Source: Oscillospiraceae bacterium
GTDB taxonomy: Bacteria > Bacillota > Clostridia > Oscillospirales > Oscillospiraceae
Length of the DNA: 12,410 bases
Reading direction: 5' to 3'
Assembly: GCA_031261245.1 (NCBI GenBank)
Contig: JAISKU010000050.1
Span: forward strand, 1-12,410
The notes under the pieces were generated by a model. The model saw nothing but the letters and a program-made list of their open reading frames with translations. It was not told the DNA's origin and searched no databases. The translations under genes were made by a program, and so were the position numbers. Of this stretch, positions 1 to 5,985 are shown piece by piece; positions within the stretch are counted from its first letter, which is position 1; the number at the start of each line of letters is the position of its first letter.

Positions 1-203
1 CGCAGGCGTTCACGGCGGAGCTCATCAAGGCCGCCATCACCGACGCGCTGCGCAAAAACCAAAACCCGACGGACGACTGCGCCGCTGTCGAGGCTATCGG
101 CGCGACCGTCCACCTCACGGCGGGCTCCTATGAGAACATAAAGCTCACGACTCTGGAGGACGTGCTGCTCGCCGAGGCAATTCTGAAGGGGCGCGCACTA
201 TGA
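1..203 (+). CDS. ispD: IspD, 2-C-methyl-D-erythritol 4-phosphate cytidylyltransferase (C-terminal end)
   Basis: This is the last 66 residues of an open frame entering from the left edge (first full codon at 3, stop TGA 201-203). IspD transfers CMP from CTP to methylerythritol phosphate and releases pyrophosphate, the third step of the MEP isoprenoid pathway in the cytosol. The visible part fits the family's C-terminal end: a QAFTAELI start, which is usually preceded by TP, then TDDCAAVEAIGATV, GSYENIKLTT and a closing LEDVLLAEAIL helix. The TDD and NIKLT blocks help form the active site in known IspD structures. The stop overlaps the ispF start as ATGA, and the ispF neighbour supports the call. 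The N-terminal nucleotide-binding half lies outside the window, so an IspDF-like fusion is excluded but the start cannot be seen. Confidence 0.93.
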   Translation, partial: QAFTAELIKAAITDALRKNQNPTDDCAAVEAIGATVHLTAGSYENIKLTTLEDVLLAEAILKGRAL

Positions 204-676
204 GAATCGGCTTCGGATATGACGCGCACAGGCTCGCGCCCGGCCGCCCGCTCATACTCTGCGGTGTAAACGTGCCGTCCGATTTCGGCCCGGAGGGGCA
301 TTCCGACGCCGACGCGCCGCTCCACGCCCTCGCCGACGCGCTTCTCGGCGCGGCGGCGCTCGGCGATATCGGCGCGCACTTCCCGGACACCGACTGGCGG
401 TGGCGCGGCGCGGACAGCCGCGTAATCCTCGGGGAGACGTACAACCTCGTCCGTCTCGCGGGCTACGCCCTCTCAAACGCCGATATCACAATCGTGCTCC
501 AGCGGCCCAAAATCGCGGACTACATAGAGCGTATGCGCAAAAGCGTCGCCGACACGCTCGGCTGCGACGCCGGACAGATAAGCGTCAAGGCCACGACCGA
601 GGAGAGCATGGGCTTTACGGGCTCGGGCGAGGGGATATCGGCTTACGCCGTGGTATTATTGGAGGGTTTGCAATGA
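200..676 (+). CDS. ispF: IspF, 2-C-methyl-D-erythritol 2,4-cyclodiphosphate synthase
   Basis: The 158-residue protein has the usual length for this cytosolic trimer, which cyclises CDP-methylerythritol 2-phosphate to the 2,4-cyclodiphosphate and releases CMP. The start reads MRIGFGYDAHRL, placing metal ligands D8 and H10. The GHSDADAPLHALADALLG block carries the third metal ligand, H42. It is followed by LGDIGAHFPDTD, and near the C-terminus by the nucleotide-binding segment SVKATTEESMGFTGSGEGI. All expected catalytic and binding blocks are present. The ATG at 200 lies in the ATGA overlap with ispD and aligns with the family start, so no other start is needed. Its own stop overlaps the ATG of the next gene in the same way, pointing to one coupled ispD-ispF-pfk message. 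Confidence 0.97.
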   Translation: MRIGFGYDAHRLAPGRPLILCGVNVPSDFGPEGHSDADAPLHALADALLGAAALGDIGAHFPDTDWRWRGADSRVILGETYNLVRLAGYALSNADITIVLQRPKIADYIERMRKSVADTLGCDAGQISVKATTEESMGFTGSGEGISAYAVVLLEGLQ

Positions 677-1893
677 CAGGTTCTTGTGTGTTCGCGCAAT
701 CGGGTGGCCCGACCGCCGTAATCAACTCAAGCGCCTACGGGGTAATCAAAACGGCGCTCGACGCCGGGTGTATAACCCGGGTGTACGGCGCCGCTAACGG
801 AATTATCGGTGTTCTGGGCGGAAAACTGTACGACATGGCCGCCGAGGATCCGTACGAGCTCTCCCTGCTGGCGCACACGCCGTCGTCGGAGCTCGGCTCC
901 TGCCGGTACAAGCTCAAGCCATACGAGCAGGACGACCGCGACTACATAAAAATCCTCGACGTCTTCAAGCGCCGCGACGTGCGCTACTTCTTCTACAACG
1001 GCGGCAACGACTCAATGGACACGTGCGCGAAGATAAGCCGCTACTTCAACTCCGTCGGGTACGAGTGTCGCGTCATCGGCATACCCAAGACTATCGACAA
1101 CGACCTGTGCGGCACCGACCACTCACCGGGCTACGGCTCCGCCGCGAAGTACATCGCGACCTCCGTCGCCGAGGTCTACAAGGACAACTACGTGTACGAC
1201 ACCGGCTCCGTCACGATTGTCGAGACGATGGGCCGCCACGCGGGCTGGCTCGCGGGCTCGGCCGCACTCGCGGAGCTCTCCGGCGCCGCCCCCGACCTGA
1301 TCTATCTGCCCGAGGTCGCGTTCGACATGGACCGGTTCATCTACGACGTAAAATCCGTGTACAACGACAGGCAAAAATGCCTCGTCGCGGTGTCCGAGGG
1401 CATCTGCTACAGCGACGGGAGCTTCGTCTCGGAGGCCGACGTGTCGGCTACCGACGGCTTCAAGCACGCGCAGCTCGGCGGCCTCGCCGCCGTCCTGTCC
1501 GGCATCGTGAAGCAGCGCATCGGCATAAAGGTTCGCGGCATTGAGCTCAGTCTGCTCCAGCGCTGCGGGGCGCACCTCGCCTCGAAAACCGACGTCGAGG
1601 AGGCGTTCGGCGCCGGAGTGTTCGCCGTGGAGCGCGCGCTTGATGGCGCTTCCGGGAAAATGGTCTCCCTGCGCCGCGCGCCTGGGCGCTACGGGTGCGA
1701 ATTCGCGCTCGAGCCGCTCGAAACCGCCGCCAACAACGAAAAAAAGGTTCCGCGCGAGTGGATAAACGCCGACGGCAACTACGTGACGCGCGAGTTTCTC
1801 GACTACGCGCTCCCGCTCATTCAGGGCGAGTGCGCGCGCGTCACGGAAAACGGCCTCCCCCGCTTCGCGCGGCTGAAAAAAGTGCTCGTATAG
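673..1893 (+). CDS. Phosphofructokinase, probably pyrophosphate-dependent
   Basis: This 406-residue member of the PfkA superfamily phosphorylates fructose 6-phosphate in glycolysis. The start ATG (673-675) is in an ATGA overlap with ispF, and the open frame further upstream is only the ispF shadow. The N-terminus has AQSGGPTAVINSS with a GGP phosphate loop at 11-13. GGNDS is at 110-114, PKTIDND at 138-144, where the aspartates are catalytic, and MGRHAGW at 186-192, the sugar-binding block. ATP enzymes of the E. coli type read GGDGS and PGTIDND. The Asp after N112 and the Lys in PKTIDND are the changes associated with pyrophosphate use, so the reaction is probably reversible and PPi-linked. 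The N in place of the usual first Asp of GGD is notable. ATP use cannot be fully excluded from sequence. No terminator lies directly after the stop. Confidence 0.9.
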   Translation: MTGSCVFAQSGGPTAVINSSAYGVIKTALDAGCITRVYGAANGIIGVLGGKLYDMAAEDPYELSLLAHTPSSELGSCRYKLKPYEQDDRDYIKILDVFKRRDVRYFFYNGGNDSMDTCAKISRYFNSVGYECRVIGIPKTIDNDLCGTDHSPGYGSAAKYIATSVAEVYKDNYVYDTGSVTIVETMGRHAGWLAGSAALAELSGAAPDLIYLPEVAFDMDRFIYDVKSVYNDRQKCLVAVSEGICYSDGSFVSEADVSATDGFKHAQLGGLAAVLSGIVKQRIGIKVRGIELSLLQRCGAHLASKTDVEEAFGAGVFAVERALDGASGKMVSLRRAPGRYGCEFALEPLETAANNEKKVPREWINADGNYVTREFLDYALPLIQGECARVTENGLPRFARLKKVLV

Positions 1894-1897
1894 CAGC

Positions 1898-2386
1898 CTA
1901 ATGCGACGACCTGCGCGCCTGCTCCGCGTTATCCAGCACGCAGTCCACAGCCAGCGCGACGCACAGGCACAGCAACTCGTTATTCGTATCCGCGATGTCG
2001 AGCTCATACGTGTCGCCCCACGTCAGCCACCGCTTGGAAAGCTGCATCACGACGCGCCCGCCGTCTGACAGCGTGTACTCATGCGCCCAGAAGTCGCCCT
2101 GAAGCGTCCACGGCAGCCCGTTAAACCGGAACCTCGGCTTCAAAAGCGTAAATTCCTTTACGATCTCAATCGTCCCGCCGCCTATCTCGATGTAGTATTT
2201 CGGCAGCAGCGCAAGCAGCTTCTGCCTGATGAACGCGACCTCGCGCCCGGCGGAATCAAATACGTGCAGCTTTTTCCCGAGCGCGAAAATCTCCCCCTCG
2301 ACGTAGTACCTGTCGTCGCCGCGCTCATCCTTGATGTGAAATTTGTCTCTCCATGAGAACACCTGTTGCCTCATATACAGATTCAT
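1898..2386 (-). CDS. LURP-one-related (LOR/YxjI-like) family protein
   Basis: The protein has 162 residues, with the beta-rich, aromatic composition of the LOR/YxjI fold, which is related to plant LURP1 and the Tubby C-terminal domain. The opening MNLYMRQQVFSWRDKFHIKD and the pattern 'Y.VEGEIFALGKKLHVFDSAGREVAFIRQK' followed by 'LPKYYIEIGGG' are typical. No signal peptide, membrane segment or catalytic motif is visible; bacterial members have no established function. The ATG at 2386 is preceded by a modest purine run, GGCGGGG, six bases away; a second ATG four codons in is possible. The gene faces the phosphofructokinase tail to tail with only 4 bases between stops. On its upstream side a hairpin separates it from the S1 gene, so it is expressed either by read-through or from a promoter not recognised here. 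Confidence 0.8.
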   Translation of the reverse strand: MNLYMRQQVFSWRDKFHIKDERGDDRYYVEGEIFALGKKLHVFDSAGREVAFIRQKLLALLPKYYIEIGGGTIEIVKEFTLLKPRFRFNGLPWTLQGDFWAHEYTLSDGGRVVMQLSKRWLTWGDTYELDIADTNNELLCLCVALAVDCVLDNAEQARRSSH

Positions 2387-2410
2387 GAATTACCCCGCCC
2401 TTTCTTATTG

Positions 2411-2457
2411 CGGATAAAGCAAGGCCGTCCTCCCGGACGGCTTTGCTGTTTTATCCG
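2411..2457 (-). terminator. Hairpin terminator after the ispH-S1 gene, possibly bidirectional
   Basis: An inner 12-pair stem joins 2419-2430 with 2435-2446 (one G-U pair) around a 4-base loop. An outer 8-pair stem joins 2411-2418 with 2450-2457, separated from the inner stem by a 3-base bulge at 2447-2449. It begins directly at the stop codon of the ispH-S1 fusion. On the minus strand the inner stem is preceded by AAAAC and followed by TTTAT; on the plus strand it is followed by TGTTTTAT. Both directions therefore show a short U tract, so it may also stop plus-strand transcripts coming from the phosphofructokinase gene. Confidence 0.75.
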
Positions 2458-4650
2458 TTATTCTCCGTCTGTCGCCGGCTCGTCGCTCTCCGCCTCGACC
2501 TCCGGCGCCTCAACCTCCGGCGCCTCGACCTCGGGTTCCTCGACCTCGGGTTCCTCGGCCTCCGGCTCCTCCGGATTGTCTGTGTCGTACACGAGCTCGT
2601 CCGGCTCGTCGCGGCGACCCGTGTCAAGCAGCGCCTTGATGGACAGCGACACCTTCTGCTTCTCGTTGTCGATGTCCGTGATCTTCACGTCCACCGTGTC
2701 GCCCTCGGAAAGCGCCTCGCTCGGCTCCGCAATCCTGTGGTCTGCGATCTGCGAGACGTGGATAAGTCCGTCAACGCCCGGAATTATCTCCGCGAACGCG
2801 CCGAACTTCATCAGCTTCACTATCTTTACCGTCACGACGTCGCCGATATTGTTCGCGTCCGTGAACTTGACCCACGGATTCTCGCCGTGATCCTTGTATC
2901 CGAGGGATATCTTCTTCTTCTCGCGGTCAAAGGAGATGACGTAGACCTCGACCTCCTGCCCTACCGACAGCACGTCCGCGGGCTTCGCGATGTGCGTCCA
3001 CGACAGCTCGGAGACGTGCACCATGCCGTCGATGCCGCCGATATCCACAAACGCCCCGTAGCTCGTCAAGCTCTTGACGACGCCCGTGTAGCGCTTGCCC
3101 TCCTCGATGTCGTTCCATATCTTGTCCGCGCGCTCGCGGCGCTCCTCGTTCGACACCGCGGAGATGGAGCCGACTACGCGGCGGCGCGGCTGGTTGACCT
3201 CCGTGATTATCAGGCGCACCTGCTTTTTCAGCAGCTCCGCCATCTGCGCCTCGCGCGGCAGTCCCGTGCGTGACGCGGGCACGAACACGCGTATTCCGCG
3301 CACCGACACCACGACGCCACCCTTGTTCTCCTCGGTCACGACGCCCTCGACGACGGTCTTGTTCTCCATCGCCTCCTCGATATCGGTCCAGCTGCGCATG
3401 GCGTCAAGACGGCGGCGGGACAGCATAACCGTACCCTCGACGTCGTTCACGCGCATGACGATGACCTCTATATCCTCACCGACCTTGACAATATCTTCAA
3501 GCTTTGCTGAAGGATCGTCCGTCAGCTCCGCTATCGGAATATAGCCCGACTGCTTGATCCCGAGATCCACGGATATCTCCGTCGGAGTGACCGCGGCGAC
3601 GACACCGGTTACTTTTTCACCGGTATGTAGGGTCTTGATTGATTTTTCAAGCAATTCCTCAAACGTCTCCACATGCTCCTCGGCCTCCGGTTCCTCCGCA
3701 ACGGCTTCCGGTTCCTCCGCAACAGCCTCCGGCTCCTGCTCCGCAATATCCGTGACGACCTCCTCCGGGGTTTCCTCCGCAATTTCGTCGGCTCTGACTT
3801 CGGTTTCTTCAAACATCTTCTGGTTGACCTCCTTAATAATACACGCCGGGGTTGACGCTCCGGCCGTGATCGCTATTGTATCACCGGGTAGAAATCGCCG
3901 GGTGTCCAGCTCGTCCGCGTTTTCGATGAAAAATACCCGCTCCGTCTCCTCACGGGCAATCTCAGCGAGGCGTCGGCTGTTTGCGGACTCCCTCCCGCCG
4001 ATTACGATAACCGCGTCGCATTTTCGCGAGAGTTCACGCGTCTCTTTTTGACGGCGATTTGTCGCATCGCATATTGTATCAAATATTTTTTGATTTGTAC
4101 ACTGTTTTTTTATTATTTCGGAGACCTCAAAAAATATTTCCTGTCTGCACGTCGTCTGGAACACGACCGTCACCGGCTCCTCCGCCGCCTCCGGGCAGCT
4201 CCCGAGCCATTCGCGAAGCTCCTCCGGCGTCTCAAACACCCTCGGCGCGCGGCACCACCCCGCTATCGCGATGACCTCCGCGTGCTCGCGCTCCCCGATT
4301 ATCACGGGTGTGCGCCCGTCCGCCTCCGCCGACTCCACGATATCGTGAATCTTCTCGACGAACGGACACGTCGCGTCCACAATGTCTATTTTCCGCTCAC
4401 GCAGCCTCAAATATTCCGCTTTCCCGATCCCGTGAGAGCGTATCACGACGCTCGCGCCCTCCGGCGCCTCGTCGATATCCGCGATTTCGCGCGCGCCCTT
4501 CTCGCGCAGCGCGTCCGTCACCGCCCTGTTGTGAATCAGCGGCCCGAGCGTCAGACAGCCCCCGTCGCGTCCCGCCGCGTCCTCGCACAGCTCCACGGCT
4601 CGCTTCACCCCGAAGCAGAAGCCCGCGGACTCCGCGACAATCACTTTCAT
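2458..4650 (-). CDS. ispH: IspH-ribosomal protein S1 fusion (HMBPP reductase / four-S1-domain protein)
   Basis: This is one 730-residue frame. Residues 1-278 are IspH, the iron-sulfur enzyme that reduces HMBPP to IPP and DMAPP in the last MEP step. Cluster cysteines are C12 (GFCFGVKRAV), C95 (DATCPFV) and C194 (TICDATNRRQ). H40 (LIHN), H73 (RSHGIG), H123-A-E125, the SANSR block (222-226) and TAGAST (262-267) are also present. Residues about 280-330 form a Glu/Pro/Ala-rich linker. Four S1 RNA-binding domains follow at about 343-412, 430-498, 518-586 and 602-671, and then an acidic repeat tail. The same fusion is known in Clostridia. The start is the ATG at 4650, overlapping the plsC stop as ATGA; the longer open frame toward 5079 is the plsC shadow. 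An internal ribosome site at 3816 may give free S1. Confidence 0.95.
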   Translation of the reverse strand: MKVIVAESAGFCFGVKRAVELCEDAAGRDGGCLTLGPLIHNRAVTDALREKGAREIADIDEAPEGASVVIRSHGIGKAEYLRLRERKIDIVDATCPFVEKIHDIVESAEADGRTPVIIGEREHAEVIAIAGWCRAPRVFETPEELREWLGSCPEAAEEPVTVVFQTTCRQEIFFEVSEIIKKQCTNQKIFDTICDATNRRQKETRELSRKCDAVIVIGGRESANSRRLAEIAREETERVFFIENADELDTRRFLPGDTIAITAGASTPACIIKEVNQKMFEETEVRADEIAEETPEEVVTDIAEQEPEAVAEEPEAVAEEPEAEEHVETFEELLEKSIKTLHTGEKVTGVVAAVTPTEISVDLGIKQSGYIPIAELTDDPSAKLEDIVKVGEDIEVIVMRVNDVEGTVMLSRRRLDAMRSWTDIEEAMENKTVVEGVVTEENKGGVVVSVRGIRVFVPASRTGLPREAQMAELLKKQVRLIITEVNQPRRRVVGSISAVSNEERRERADKIWNDIEEGKRYTGVVKSLTSYGAFVDIGGIDGMVHVSELSWTHIAKPADVLSVGQEVEVYVISFDREKKKISLGYKDHGENPWVKFTDANNIGDVVTVKIVKLMKFGAFAEIIPGVDGLIHVSQIADHRIAEPSEALSEGDTVDVKITDIDNEKQKVSLSIKALLDTGRRDEPDELVYDTDNPEEPEAEEPEVEEPEVEAPEVEAPEVEAESDEPATDGE
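2500..2574 (-). repeat. 15-bp tandem repeat encoding the acidic C-terminal tail of the S1 fusion
   Basis: Five consecutive 15-base units lie at 2500-2514, 2515-2529, 2530-2544, 2545-2559 and 2560-2574. The first two differ by one base, as do the third and fourth; the last is more diverged. Each unit encodes a five-residue Glu/Pro/Val/Ala motif of the EPEVE or APEVE kind. The period is a multiple of three, so gain or loss of units keeps the frame. Confidence 0.9.
3683..3745 (-). repeat. 21-bp tandem repeat encoding the IspH-S1 linker
   Basis: Three 21-base units lie at 3683-3703, 3704-3724 and 3725-3745. The first two are almost identical and the third is diverged at its end. They encode a seven-residue EPEAVAE-like motif in the acidic linker between the IspH domain and the first S1 domain. 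Confidence 0.85.
3814..3834 (-). promoter_or_regulatory. Internal Shine-Dalgarno and ATG at the IspH/S1 junction
   Basis: On the minus strand AAGGAGGT (3834-3827) is followed after 10 bases by an in-frame ATG (3816-3814), codon 279 of the fusion. Translation from here would give a 452-residue protein starting MFEETEVRADE and holding the linker, all four S1 domains and the tail. The site falls exactly where IspH homology ends. The purine run also encodes K-E-V of the conserved IspH C-terminus, so it could be coincidental. Confidence 0.5.
4073..4101 (-). promoter_or_regulatory. Candidate internal promoter within ispH
   Basis: Read on the minus strand, TGTACA (4101-4096) is followed by 17 bases and TACAAT (4078-4073). 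A TG one base before the -10 makes it an extended -10 element. It lies in an AT-rich island inside the IspH coding region. Transcription would begin about 250 bases upstream of the internal S1 start at 3816. A second TGATACAAT at 3883-3875 lacks a clear -35. This is pattern matching only. Confidence 0.4.
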
Positions 4651-5240
4651 GGCGCGAGCTCCCATACCCTCTCCATAAGCGCCTCCGCAATCGGCCGGTA
4701 CTCCTCCGGCGTCAGGCGCTTGTGCTCCGGGTTGATGTAAAACGCCTCGCCGAACACGAGCGGCGTCTTGTGAAAAAGCGGCTTCCTCTTCGGAATGTAC
4801 ATCGGCACCACCGGCACGCGCGTCTTGTCGGCGAGCCTCGCCACGCCCGTTTTCGCCTCGGTCGATTCCCCCTCGGCGACCCTCGTCCCCTCCGGAAAAA
4901 TCCCGAGCTTCTCCCCGGCCTTGAGATAATTCAGCGACTGCCGCACGGCGTTGATGTCCGAAATACTTCTGTCCACGCGCACCATCTCCGTGCCGCGCGC
5001 CACAGCGCCGAGCAGCGGCACCTTGAACAACTCCGCCTTGGCGAGCACGTGCAGCTGATGCCGCCGCCCGACGAAGCACATCATGATAATCGCGTCGATG
5101 TTTGACGAGTGATTCGCGTACACGATGAACGCGCCCTCGTCCGGTATGTTCTCCAAGCCCGTAATCCTCGGCCGGTACAGCAACCGCATTACCGCCGTCA
5201 CTATCGGGTGAAGTCTGTTGTACAGCTTATTTCGCGCCAC
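4647..5240 (-). CDS. plsC: PlsC-type 1-acyl-sn-glycerol-3-phosphate acyltransferase
   Basis: This 197-residue acyltransferase should convert lysophosphatidic acid to phosphatidic acid at the inner face of the membrane, feeding phospholipid synthesis. The catalytic HX4D box is H44 to D49 in ANHSSNIDA. The substrate-binding block is FPEGTR at 115-120, preceded by the GTEMVRVDRS segment, and the later VPVVPMYI strand is also typical. The start is GTG (5240-5238), 14 bases inside the end of cmk, with GAGG seven bases upstream. The next ATG is at codon 18 and would remove the hydrophobic N-terminal segment, so GTG is preferred. Its stop overlaps the ispH start as ATGA. The exact acyl donor and glycerol substrate cannot be told from sequence; the family also holds lysophospholipid acyltransferases of other specificity. 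Confidence 0.92.
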   Translation of the reverse strand: MARNKLYNRLHPIVTAVMRLLYRPRITGLENIPDEGAFIVYANHSSNIDAIIMMCFVGRRHQLHVLAKAELFKVPLLGAVARGTEMVRVDRSISDINAVRQSLNYLKAGEKLGIFPEGTRVAEGESTEAKTGVARLADKTRVPVVPMYIPKRKPLFHKTPLVFGEAFYINPEHKRLTPEEYRPIAEALMERVWELAP

Positions 5241-5913
5241 TTTTCAGCCTCGCCTCAATTATTTCAAGCACCTTTTCAAAGCTCTCGTCCAGCCCGAACG
5301 GCGACGTGTCCACCGTTATCGCGTCCTCGGACGGCTTCAGCGGAGCCGCCGCGCGCGAGGAGTCGTTCACGTCGCGGTAGTTGATATCGCGCAGCACCTC
5401 TTCGTACTCCGCGCTCCGCCCCGCCGCGACCATCTCGTCAAAGCGCCGCCGCGCGCGTATCTCGGGGTCCGCCGTGAGAAAAATCTTCACGCCCGCCGAC
5501 GGCAGAACCACCGTGCCGATGTCGCGCCCGTCCATTATCACGTCGTAGCGCACGGCCATGTCCCGCTGCATTTGCAGCAGAAATTCCCGCACCGGCGGCA
5601 TCGCGGACACGTCCGACGCGTAGATGGACACCTCCGGCGCGCGTATCTCGTCCGTCACATCCTCGCCGCGCAGAATCACGCGCTGCGTCCCCGCCCCGTC
5701 ATAGCACATCTCAAGCGTAATTTCGGGCAGCAGCCGCTCCACGCCGCGCTCGTCCTTTGAGCCCACGCCGTTGCGCAGCGCGTACAGCCCTATTGAGCGG
5801 TACAGCGCCCCCGTGTCAACGTATATCATGCCGAGCCTTTTTGCCGCCATTTTCGCGAGGGTGGATTTTCCCGCCCCCGACGGCCCGTCGATCGCAATGC
5901 TTCTCGTTTCCAT
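5227..5913 (-). CDS. cmk: Cytidylate kinase
   Basis: The 228-residue protein has the usual length for the monomeric enzyme that phosphorylates CMP and dCMP with ATP in the cytosol. The P-loop GPSGAGKST is at residues 10-18, DTGALYRS at 33-40, the nucleotide-binding GRDIGT at 129-134, the lid region RARRRFDEM around 153-161, and DINYRDVNDSSR at 176-187 with the family's conserved Asp and Arg. The ATG at 5913 is chosen because AAAGGA stands seven bases upstream and homology begins there. The frame continues upstream only through a promoter-like, AT-rich gap. It is the first gene of the cmk-plsC-ispH-S1 group. In Bacillus subtilis cmk also precedes an S1-domain gene. CMP is a product of IspF and of phospholipid synthesis, which gives the grouping metabolic sense. 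Confidence 0.97.
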   Translation of the reverse strand: METRSIAIDGPSGAGKSTLAKMAAKRLGMIYVDTGALYRSIGLYALRNGVGSKDERGVERLLPEITLEMCYDGAGTQRVILRGEDVTDEIRAPEVSIYASDVSAMPPVREFLLQMQRDMAVRYDVIMDGRDIGTVVLPSAGVKIFLTADPEIRARRRFDEMVAAGRSAEYEEVLRDINYRDVNDSSRAAAPLKPSEDAITVDTSPFGLDESFEKVLEIIEARLKSGAK

Positions 5914-5952
5914 ATAATTATCCTTTGTTATCTGTTTTGACACGCGAGCACC

Positions 5953-5982
5953 ATTATACAGTATACAACCCATATTATGCAA
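5953..5982 (-). promoter_or_regulatory. Candidate promoter for cmk-plsC-ispH-S1
   Basis: The 72-base gap between the flavoprotein gene and cmk is AT-rich. On the minus strand it shows TTGCAT (5982-5977), an 18-base spacer and a perfect TATAAT (5958-5953), giving a leader of roughly 30 bases to the cmk ATG. An 11-base palindrome, TATACTGTATA, overlaps the -10 box and could be an operator. The -35 is weak (TTG only). No terminator hairpin is seen in the gap, so read-through from upstream is also likely. Confidence 0.6.
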
Positions 5983-5985
5983 CAG

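Noticed and set aside
2443..3273. A plus-strand open frame opposite the S1 domains
   Set aside because: It has low-complexity Leu/Arg/Asp composition typical of a shadow, and the four S1 domains on the minus strand are unmistakable.
2500..3745. CRISPR-like direct repeats
   Set aside because: The repeats are contiguous, in frame and lack spacers. They encode acidic protein repeats.
4104..4111. Slippery A-AAA-AAA sequence in the ispH AT-rich island
   Set aside because: A -1 shift would meet a stop within about ten codons, and the zero frame encodes a complete IspH. No functional product is evident.
4651..5079. N-terminal extension of the IspH-S1 frame
   Set aside because: IspH homology begins at the ATG at 4650. 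The extension is Arg/Gly/Ala-rich and lies wholly inside plsC in another frame.
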